A stretch of 44,668 nt of DNA from Chloroflexota bacterium (GTDB taxonomy: Bacteria > Chloroflexota > Anaerolineae > Anaerolineales > VGOW01): NCBI GenBank assembly GCA_016875735.1, contig VGOW01000030.1, forward strand, positions 1 through 44,668, read 5' to 3'. Positions 37,416-44,668 of the stretch are shown in pieces (position 1 is the first letter of the stretch; each line of letters begins with the position of its first letter). Made by a program: the position numbers and the translations under genes. The notes under the pieces are model-generated. The model was not told the origin of the DNA, did not search any database, and saw only the letters and a program-made list of their open reading frames with translations.

Positions 37416-40127
37416 ATGCCAGATCTCAAGACCTATCAACACGCCGCGCTGGAAACGCTGAGTGAATACTTCCGCGAATGTACGCGCACCAATGATCCCG
37501 ATACAGCTTTCTATACGCTCACCAAGCAGAAATTTGGTCAGGGCATCCCGTATCGCCCGATTAAGGGCATGGAAGGTATGCCATACGTCTGCGTGCGCGT
37601 GCCGACGGGCGGTGGCAAGACAGTGATGGCTTGCCATGCTATCGGCCTCGCCACCCGCGAACTGCTACACGCCACGCGCTCATTCGTCCTGTGGCTTGTG
37701 CCGTCCAACGCTATCCGCGAACAGACCATTGCCGCGTTAAAAGACCGCCAGCACTTCTATCGGCAAGCCCTCAACTCGGCGTTAGGCTCAATTACTGTGC
37801 TAGACATTGGAGAAGCCCTGTATCTGTCGCGCCCCACGCTCGATACCGAAACTGTGATTATCGTCTCTACTCTGCAAGCCTTTCGCGTAGAAGATACCGA
37901 CGGGCGCAAAGTGTATGAGTCCAACGGCGCATTGATGGAACACTTTATCGGCTGGCCTGCTGAAGCCACACAGCATTTAGAGACGCTTGAAAACGGCGAA
38001 ATTGTCTATTCGCTGGCCAACGTCTTGCGCTTGCGCTCGCCCATTGTCATCGTGGACGAGGCCCACAACGCCCGCACCGAACTCTCGTTTGAAACTCTCG
38101 CGCGCTTTCGCCCGGCCTGCGTTTTAGAATTTACCGCCACGCCCGACACTGAACACAATCCGAGCAATGTGCTGCACACGGTTTCGGCAGCCGAACTCAA
38201 AGCCGAAGAAATGATTAAGTTGCCGGTGCAGTTTCATCGCCGCGACAACTGGCAAGAACTCCTCACCGACGCCATTGCCGCCCGCGACCAATTGGAGCAA
38301 GCCGCTCGTTTGGAACAGCAGACCACCGGCGAATATCTCCGCCCGATAATGCTCATTCAGGCGCAAGCCCGCCGAGGCCCCGCCCCAATCACGGTAGAAA
38401 CGGTCAGAGAGACGCTGATCAACGACCATCACATTCCTGCCGAGCAAATCAAAGAAGCGACAGGCGAGAACAATGAACTCTATGATATTCCTGACATCAA
38501 AACCGCGAATTGCCCGGTGCGCTTCATTATCACGGTTCAAGCCCTTCGCGAGGGTTGGGATTGCCCTTTTGCCTATGTGCTGTGTTCTGTCGCAGAACTC
38601 CGCGCCTCCACCGCCGTTGAGCAAATTCTTGGGCGCGTTTTGAGAATGCCCAACGCCAAACGCAAAGGACGCCCCGAACTCAACCGTGCTTATGCGTTTG
38701 CCACGTCATCCAGTTTTGAAGAAACCGCCAAAGCCCTGAAAGATGCATTAGTAGATAGTGGCTTCAACCGTTTGGAAGTGAACGATCTGATTGCCGTTGC
38801 GCCGCTGCCGGGTGATACCCCGCCGATGATTGGGCTTTGGCAACCCTCTGCCACCGCCACGCTTGCCACTGTCCCGGACCTCTCCTATCTGCCGCCCACG
38901 ACGGCTGGAAAAGTTCTATTCGACAGAGAAGCCAGGACCCTGACGTTCACAGGCCCAATGACGGAGGATGACCGTCTGGTGTTGGCGAGTCAAATGAACA
39001 CGCCTGCCGACCAAGCCGCACTCGAAAACCTTTATCGGCAATCACGCGGCTTTTCGATAAGCAACCCTCCGCAGACACTCGGCAACGCCACCCGCACGCC
39101 TGCCGAGCACGGCGAAGCCTTTGCCGTACCGCTGTTGTCTATCAAGCAAGGCGAACTCTTTGAGCCATTTGAAGATACACACTTCCGCGAAGAACTATGG
39201 GACTTGTCCGAGGCCGATGCCGCATTAAGCGAAACTGAATTTGAGTCGGAAAGACACGGCGGCCAAGCAGGTTTAGTGGACGTGAACGAGCAAGGCAAAG
39301 TTGTCGTCAACTTCCTAGAGGATTTACGCGCCCGACAAATGGCGCTGTCGCTTGACCGCTGGACAGCGGGCGACCTGATTCATTGGCTTGAGTTTCACAT
39401 CCCGCACATCGATTTGGAAACCGAAGATGTTGGGCGCTTTTTGCAACGCATGATACGAAGCCTGATGGACGGGCGCGGCTTGACCCTTGAATTTTTAGTC
39501 CACAACAAAATCCGGTTGCGCGCCGCCGCAGAGAGAAAAATTGACAGTGATCGCAAAAATGCCCACCAAAAAGCATTCAGCCATTTGCTTTTGCCTGACT
39601 CGACGACACCGCTTGTTGTCACGCCTGATATTTGCTTTTCATACGACCCTAACGCTTACCCCTACAACACGCTGTATCGCGGAGCATACAAATTCAACAG
39701 GCATTATTATCCGCACATCGGTGACCTGAAAGGCGATGGCGAGGAATTTGAATGCGCTCAGTTCATTGACCAACTGCCTGAAGTCGAGTTTTGGGTCAGG
39801 AACATTGAACGCAAGCCTCAACATTCATTCTGGATACAAACCAGCACAGATCGCTTCTTTCCCGATTTCGTCTGCAAATTGAAAGACGAACGTATTTTGG
39901 TGGTTGAGTATAAAGGCGCAGACCGTTGGAGCAACGACGACAGCAAGGAGAAACGTGATTTGGGCGAACTATGGGAGGCCCGTAGCCATAGCCGTTGTTT
40001 GTTTGTCATGCCCAAAGGCAAGGACTTTCCAAGCATCCGGCAAAAGATTCAGGGCAAACGAGAGCCCCGTTTTTATCAAGACAGAGAATCCAAATCACCA
40101 AACAGAACTACTGGAGGCCTGGCATGA
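37416..40127 (+). CDS. res: Type III restriction endonuclease subunit (Res)
   Basis: 903 residues. SF2 helicase motor: Walker A RVPTGGGKTV (61-70), motif II IVDEAHNA (about 212), motif III FTATPD (about 239) and motif VI VEQILGRVLRMP (about 400). The C-terminal PD-(D/E)XK nuclease has FFPDFVCKL and the LVVEYKGAD segment (about 815-835). Res needs Mod for site recognition and cuts after ATP-driven sliding between two inverted sites. No domain is missing, so the system looks intact despite the transposase between the genes. The ATG at 37416 gives the family's N-terminus KTYQHAALETL. Base composition is AT-richer than the flanking chromosome. Confidence 0.94.
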   Translation: MPDLKTYQHAALETLSEYFRECTRTNDPDTAFYTLTKQKFGQGIPYRPIKGMEGMPYVCVRVPTGGGKTVMACHAIGLATRELLHATRSFVLWLVPSNAIREQTIAALKDRQHFYRQALNSALGSITVLDIGEALYLSRPTLDTETVIIVSTLQAFRVEDTDGRKVYESNGALMEHFIGWPAEATQHLETLENGEIVYSLANVLRLRSPIVIVDEAHNARTELSFETLARFRPACVLEFTATPDTEHNPSNVLHTVSAAELKAEEMIKLPVQFHRRDNWQELLTDAIAARDQLEQAARLEQQTTGEYLRPIMLIQAQARRGPAPITVETVRETLINDHHIPAEQIKEATGENNELYDIPDIKTANCPVRFIITVQALREGWDCPFAYVLCSVAELRASTAVEQILGRVLRMPNAKRKGRPELNRAYAFATSSSFEETAKALKDALVDSGFNRLEVNDLIAVAPLPGDTPPMIGLWQPSATATLATVPDLSYLPPTTAGKVLFDREARTLTFTGPMTEDDRLVLASQMNTPADQAALENLYRQSRGFSISNPPQTLGNATRTPAEHGEAFAVPLLSIKQGELFEPFEDTHFREELWDLSEADAALSETEFESERHGGQAGLVDVNEQGKVVVNFLEDLRARQMALSLDRWTAGDLIHWLEFHIPHIDLETEDVGRFLQRMIRSLMDGRGLTLEFLVHNKIRLRAAAERKIDSDRKNAHQKAFSHLLLPDSTTPLVVTPDICFSYDPNAYPYNTLYRGAYKFNRHYYPHIGDLKGDGEEFECAQFIDQLPEVEFWVRNIERKPQHSFWIQTSTDRFFPDFVCKLKDERILVVEYKGADRWSNDDSKEKRDLGELWEARSHSRCLFVMPKGKDFPSIRQKIQGKREPRFYQDRESKSPNRTTGGLA

Positions 40128-40423
40128 GCACCTGGATTGAAAGCCAATCTAAACCAAAACTAAAATTCCGACGAGCCTATTGGCCAATGACCGCGCTGGC
40201 CAAAACCGTCAAATTCAAAGATGAGATGATGGAAGTTCATCTCACCGATGGGCGGATCGTCAGTGTTCCGGTTATCTGGTTTCCGTTGCTCCATGAGGCT
40301 ACGGCTGAACAGAGAGAGCGGTACGAAATTGGCGGCGGGGGTGTGAGCCTGCACTGGCCGGAAATAGACGAAGACATAACCACTGCCGGTTTGTTGGCAG
40401 GCGCAGACGAACAGTCTTCCTAA
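40124..40423 (+). CDS. DUF2442 domain protein coupled to res
   Basis: 99 residues, starting in the res stop (ATGA). The DUF2442 domain is clear: MEVHLTDGRIVSVPVIWFPLLHEATAEQRERYEI and GVSLHWPEIDEDITTAGLLAG. DUF2442 proteins are small DNA-linked or toxin-antitoxin-like partners, often beside DUF4160; no DUF4160 gene is here. The coupling to res makes it part of the R-M operon by translation. A regulatory or accessory role is possible but not shown. Confidence 0.88.
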   Translation: MSTWIESQSKPKLKFRRAYWPMTALAKTVKFKDEMMEVHLTDGRIVSVPVIWFPLLHEATAEQRERYEIGGGGVSLHWPEIDEDITTAGLLAGADEQSS

Positions 40424-40447
40424 CCGCGCCGTTAACGGAAAACAACT

Positions 40448-40951
40448 ATGGAAAACACCACCGCCATCATTGAGGCGCAGGCTCGCCGCCTTGAAAAAGT
40501 GTGCGAACAACTCACAGCCGAACTACAGCAACCCGGTGTGATGCAGAGGCTTCGCAACCCGGCTGGCGAAAACGAGTGGTCAGCCATGCAGATTTTGGGA
40601 CATCTCGTCGAGATGATCCCATATTGGCTCGGCCACTGCCGGGCGCTTATCGCTGAAGATGGTCAACCCCCGCAGTTTGGCCGGACTCTCGATGCGCCGG
40701 AACGTCTCGAGGGTGTTGAACGCGGCGCAACCGGAAACCCGGGGGAGGCGATCCGTTGGTTGAAGGAAGAAGTCAGAAGCGCGGCGGGAGCCATCCGCGC
40801 CATGTCGGCAACCGAGCGCGGCAAAAAAGGCATTCACATTCGGCGGGGAGAGATGACGGTGGCCGACATCATAGAAGTATTCATCGTCTCCCACGCCGAA
40901 GATCACTTGGCGCAAGTGCGCCAGACTCTGCAGGCAGTTATTCGTGCTTGA
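40448..40951 (+). CDS. DinB-like four-helix protein
   Basis: 167 residues of the DinB/DUF664 superfamily. The metal-binding His positions are in WSAMQILGHLVEMIPYWLGH (about 45-64) and VSHAEDHLAQVRQTL (about 147-161). These are cytoplasmic four-helix bundles, some thiol-dependent transferases; the substrate is unknown. It is 24 bases behind DUF2442 and may share the R-M transcript. Its end overlaps the convergent permease gene by 14 bases. Confidence 0.82.
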   Translation: MENTTAIIEAQARRLEKVCEQLTAELQQPGVMQRLRNPAGENEWSAMQILGHLVEMIPYWLGHCRALIAEDGQPPQFGRTLDAPERLEGVERGATGNPGEAIRWLKEEVRSAAGAIRAMSATERGKKGIHIRRGEMTVADIIEVFIVSHAEDHLAQVRQTLQAVIRA

Positions 40952-43634
40952 TCGCCTCGACGATGTTCACCCCCGCCGCCTTCCACGCCGGGTAGAGCGC
41001 GGCGAACTGTGACACGCCGAGCGCGATGAATACGCTCACCGCGAACGCTTCGGGCGCAAAGATGTATTCGAGATCGTAGCCGCTGATGGTGTTGAGGGCC
41101 AGCACAAAAATTTTCGACATCACGTAACCGAAGGCCAAGCCGAACACCCCGCCGATGGCCCCCAGCGTGGCCGCCTCGGCCAGCACCATCTTCGTCGTCT
41201 GCCAGCGGGTGAGTCCCAATGATCGCAGTGCGCCGATCTCGCGCTGGCGCTCCAGCACATTCATCATCAGCGTGTTGATCACGCCCAGCGCGGCGACGAC
41301 GACCCCGATCAACCCCAGCACATCGAACAACCGAAACGACTGCTCCGACAGATCGAGAATCTGTTTCTTGAATTCGTCGGTGGTTTCCACGCTGATGCTG
41401 CGTGTGTCCTGATACCGGCTCTCAATCTCCGCCGCCACTTCTTCGGTGGTATATCCCGGCGCAAGGCTGATGGTGTATCGATCCACGTTGTGTTCGCCGA
41501 ACCACCTCTGCATGTCATTCCAACTTCCGCTCACAATCATGCCCTGCCCGGTGAAGTCCACCGCCAGCGCGGCCACATAAAAATCGTGTTCGCCGCGCCG
41601 AGTCACGAGCCGCAGTGTGTCTCCCTGTTCGAGATTGTAGCGGTCGGCCACCACGTTGGAGATGAAGAGCGCGTCGCCCCGCCGGAACCGCGCCCAGTTC
41701 GCGTCGGCGTCCCCCTGATTGGTGGCAAACTCGAATTCGCCCACCGCGCGATACGTGTCGGGATCGATGGCGGCGAAGATGACGGTGTCTTGCTCGGCGA
41801 CATTGGGTGGGATTTCCGATTTCGCCACCTTCACCGAGAAGTAGCGAATCTTGGTGACGCCGCCGACTCCGGGCACGCCGAGCAGCTGCCGCTCGAAGTT
41901 CTCGCGCATCGGAAGAGGGGCGCGCACATACAGGTCGCCGCCGATGGCGGTTTCGACCCACGCGGTGATGTCGGTGATGAAGGCGGTGGCCAGCGAGTTG
42001 TTGGCGATGACCATCGCCAACCCGATCATGAGTGAGGCGACGGTGAGCGAGGTGCGGCCCGTGGAGCGGCTGACGTTGCCCGCGCCCAACATGCCTTCGT
42101 TGCCGAAGATGGCGATGGCAACCGGGCGGGCGATGCGGTCGGCGGCGCCGACGACGAGCGGCACGGTGAGGGTTGCGCCGAAGAGCAGAATCAGAATCGA
42201 GAGGGAGCCGATGTTGAAACTGATCTCCGGCGGCCAGTTGATCCTGTAAATGGAAATCCACGCGGCGGCCATGAGCACGAGGCCGCTGATCCACGAGATG
42301 TGCCGAAGGCGCGACGCCGGGCGGGCCTGCACGCGCAGAGCTTCGAGCGGCGAGGTGCGCGCCGCTTGCAATGCGGGCATGAGCGCACTGCCCACCGTCA
42401 CCGCCGTGCCGATGCCCACTGCGGTGATGAGTCCGCTGAGCGGCACTTCGATGATGTCCACGCTGGTGGAGACGACCGCGCCGAGCATCCAAATGAGGCC
42501 GCGCGCCAGCACGACTCCGAAAGCCACGCCGAGCGCCGAGCCGATGACGGCGAGGGCGGCGGCTTCGGTGAGCACCATCGAGGCGATTTGGGCGCGAGTG
42601 GAGCCGAGCGCGCGAAGCATACCGATCTCGCGGGTGCGCTCGAGCACGGTCATGCTGAAGGCGTTGTAAATGAGGAACGCGCCGACGAAGAGGGCAACGA
42701 CCGAAAAGAATTGCAGGCCCTGTTGATAGGTGGACAGCATTTGGGTGACGAGTTGCCCGCGCGAGGCCGGGTACGACACGGTGTATTCTTCGCCGAGTCG
42801 TTCGGCCAGCCCCTCTTTTAATTTCGTGAGTTCGTTGGTGTTGTTGGCGATCTCCGGCGTGGTGACGATGCTCACGTCGTCAATCGAGCCGCCGCGCTCG
42901 AAAAGGTCTTGCACCACCGTGATGGAAACGAAGGCGATGTCCCCGTCGTTGAGCAGGCCCGCGCCGTCGCGTTTGATCAGGCCGACGATGGGCAACCGCT
43001 CCACCCCGCCGCCGGGAAGAATGATGATCAGATCGTCGCCGAGTTCGAGCTCTTTCTCGGCGGCATATTCGTCGGTGACGATGGCCTCGTACGCGCCGTC
43101 TTTCAGCCAGCGCCCGGCGATGATTTCATAATCGCGCGCGTCGCGGTCAATGGCCGGATCGACGCCGAGCACTTGCAGGGTATTGCCCGCCGCTTGCCCG
43201 TTCATGGTGAAGACGATTTGCCAGTTTTCGGATTCGGCGGCCAGCAGGGTGGTGGCGCGCACCGACGGGGCGGCGACGACGACTCCGTCGAACGACCGGA
43301 CTCGAGCGGCGACCGATTCCCGGATCCCTTCACTGCTGGGCGAGCTGGCTTCGACGATGAGGCTGGCTCTGCCCGAGGCTTCGTCGAACACGTTGCGGAT
43401 GGATTTGAGGGTGCTGTCGTTGGTGATGGAAATGGCGAGGATGACGGCCACGCCGAGAATGATGCCAAGGCAGGTGAGCAGGGTGCGCCACAGCCGCGCG
43501 CGCATGTTGCGCAGGGCGAGGATGAGCGGCGTGAGCTGCGGCAGTTTGCCCCAAATATACAATGCGCGCGAACGCCGAGCTGACGATGCGCGAGCCGCGG
43601 GGAGAGCGTTAGGGTCAGTGAGGCTTTGTTCCAT
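40938..43634 (-). CDS. ABC transporter permease, two FtsX domains (MacB/LolC-type)
   Basis: 898 residues. The N-terminal membrane helix (LLTCLGIILGVAVILAISIT, about 50-70) is followed by a large periplasmic/extracellular domain (~75-300) and the first FtsX unit (three helices, ~305-460, with ERTREIGMLRALGSTRAQI). A second extracellular domain follows (~570-760), and the last FtsX unit (ERQREIGALRSLGLTRWQTTKMV). The duplicated plan is that of exporters that move lipoproteins, peptides or macrolides without a pore of their own. It starts 8 bases behind the ATPase gene. The ATG at 43634 avoids a deep overlap with that gene. Substrate unknown. Confidence 0.9.
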   Translation of the reverse strand: MEQSLTDPNALPAARASSARRSRALYIWGKLPQLTPLILALRNMRARLWRTLLTCLGIILGVAVILAISITNDSTLKSIRNVFDEASGRASLIVEASSPSSEGIRESVAARVRSFDGVVVAAPSVRATTLLAAESENWQIVFTMNGQAAGNTLQVLGVDPAIDRDARDYEIIAGRWLKDGAYEAIVTDEYAAEKELELGDDLIIILPGGGVERLPIVGLIKRDGAGLLNDGDIAFVSITVVQDLFERGGSIDDVSIVTTPEIANNTNELTKLKEGLAERLGEEYTVSYPASRGQLVTQMLSTYQQGLQFFSVVALFVGAFLIYNAFSMTVLERTREIGMLRALGSTRAQIASMVLTEAAALAVIGSALGVAFGVVLARGLIWMLGAVVSTSVDIIEVPLSGLITAVGIGTAVTVGSALMPALQAARTSPLEALRVQARPASRLRHISWISGLVLMAAAWISIYRINWPPEISFNIGSLSILILLFGATLTVPLVVGAADRIARPVAIAIFGNEGMLGAGNVSRSTGRTSLTVASLMIGLAMVIANNSLATAFITDITAWVETAIGGDLYVRAPLPMRENFERQLLGVPGVGGVTKIRYFSVKVAKSEIPPNVAEQDTVIFAAIDPDTYRAVGEFEFATNQGDADANWARFRRGDALFISNVVADRYNLEQGDTLRLVTRRGEHDFYVAALAVDFTGQGMIVSGSWNDMQRWFGEHNVDRYTISLAPGYTTEEVAAEIESRYQDTRSISVETTDEFKKQILDLSEQSFRLFDVLGLIGVVVAALGVINTLMMNVLERQREIGALRSLGLTRWQTTKMVLAEAATLGAIGGVFGLAFGYVMSKIFVLALNTISGYDLEYIFAPEAFAVSVFIALGVSQFAALYPAWKAAGVNIVEAIKHE

Positions 43635-43642
43635 AACCGCAA

Positions 43643-44383
<741 letters not shown>

Positions 44384-44408
44384 AGTTGCCTCCGTTGACG
44401 GTTACCTT

Positions 44409-44414
44409 ATTCTA
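44409..44414 (-). promoter_or_regulatory. -10 box of the ABC exporter operon
   Basis: TAGAAT on the minus strand, 25 bases before the ATG, with CGGAGG in the leader. The -35 region (about 44432-44437) is a poor match. Confidence 0.5.
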
Positions 44415-44483
44415 CCGCGATGGATTTTTTGTGGAGGCGGGGTCGGAGTTAGGGCAATCGCATCAAAAGTGGGGTAAAACAAG

Positions 44484-44540
44484 GCTATCTAGGAAAAGAG
44501 GAGATAGCCATGGACAACAAGAAGCCGATAGAAATGATTT
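44484..44540 (+). pseudogene. ten-codon gene start cut by an insertion sequence, with RBS hairpin
   Basis: GGCTATCT and AGATAGCC form an 8-bp stem around a loop containing AAAGAGG, so the ribosome site of the ATG at 44509 sits in a hairpin. The frame encodes MDNKKPIEMI and then runs into TAG, which is formed at the junction with the sequence that starts GGACTTACGC. The rest of the original gene is not in the window. Confidence 0.5.
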
Positions 44541-44668
44541 AGGACTTACGCAAAACTGAGTGTTTGACGAACAGGCAAAAAGCCGATAAGTTTGGGAGTA
44601 TGCGACCCAAAACTCAAAACGTCACCCGCTTGGACTATTGCCAGTATCTTCTGGTCAGCCAAATCAAT
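44541..44668 (+). mobile_element. left part of an insertion sequence with transposase start
   Basis: GGACTTACGCAAAACTG looks like a terminal inverted repeat of IS4/IS701-type elements. From an ATG at 44600 the frame is open to the window edge and reads MRPKTQNVTRLDYCQYLLVS, an opening known from IS4/IS701-type transposases. Only 23 codons are visible, so family and integrity cannot be settled. GGGAG precedes the ATG. Confidence 0.65.

Noticed and set aside
33894-40440. tRNA-Val as attachment site of the R-M island
   Set aside because: No repeat of the tRNA 3' end was found on the far side and no integrase is present; a complete glycosylase gene separates it from the island.

Overview
The window is GC-rich chromosomal DNA (by eye about 60% G+C) with short intergenic gaps, housekeeping genes of mixed function and no plasmid or phage signature. 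Several gene types fit Chloroflexota (Anaerolineae-like): a DUF6159-type membrane protein, a DUF4230 protein, a lipoprotein with a repeated-Trp/RGFGKVW domain, a CpaF ATPase beside a DUF6812-like protein, a Vps62-like membrane-anchored protein and TGnTATAAT promoters. The taxonomic placement is inference from these families; no database search was possible.

Layout. 1-4240: phosphoribosyltransferase and membrane protein, a THUMP-like methyltransferase with a 59-residue small protein and a DUF4230 protein (all minus), then divergent DUF503. 4289-9548: a CHASE2-type adenylate cyclase broken by a one-base frameshift, a FecR-domain lipoprotein, a small membrane protein and acetyl-CoA synthetase. 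9719-16234: a plus-strand run with a zinc-ribbon histidine kinase, a DUF6812-like protein, CpaF, a double-HTH regulator, TPR, VOC, transglutaminase-like and aminotransferase genes. 16280-18698: cupin and a paralogous EF-G (minus). 18876-24908: a truncated methyltransferase fused to an MFS transporter remnant, AMMECR1, a lipoprotein, a large six-hairpin glycosidase and a Tat-exported beta-carbonic anhydrase. 24910-28571: membrane proteins and a lipoprotein (minus). 28622-30789: threonine synthase and homoserine kinase. 30882-33716: site-2 protease, dCTP deaminase, a small protein and a FAH-family enzyme (minus). 33894: tRNA-Val, followed by an AlkA-like glycosylase. 34670-40440: a Type III restriction-modification island with an IS200-like (REP-associated) transposase between mod and res. 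40448-44383: DinB-like protein and a MacB-type ABC exporter. 44448-44668: the left part of an insertion sequence that cuts into a 10-codon gene start.

The most unusual structure lies in the repeats. Gaps are filled with degenerate 7-, 8- and 10-base tandem repeats, many arranged as long imperfect hairpins. Some repeat or palindrome units also sit in frame inside genes: one ~70-bp unit occurs in the same reading frame in two unrelated proteins, and GC-rich palindromes encode low-complexity inserts in a methyltransferase and a glycosidase. One heptamer block even encodes a lipoprotein signal peptide. Separately, a REP family surrounds the R-M transposase and also ends the phosphoribosyltransferase gene. 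A ~235-bp copy of that gene's 3' end and terminator lies in inverted orientation directly in front of mod, which marks how the island may have been built.

Four genes (DUF503, the double-HTH regulator, thrC and the site-2 protease) have a -10 hexamer only 6-7 bases before the ATG, which predicts leaderless transcripts; other genes have ordinary Shine-Dalgarno leaders. Three apparent frameshifts (about 1570, 5797 and 19450) may be real decay or sequencing error.
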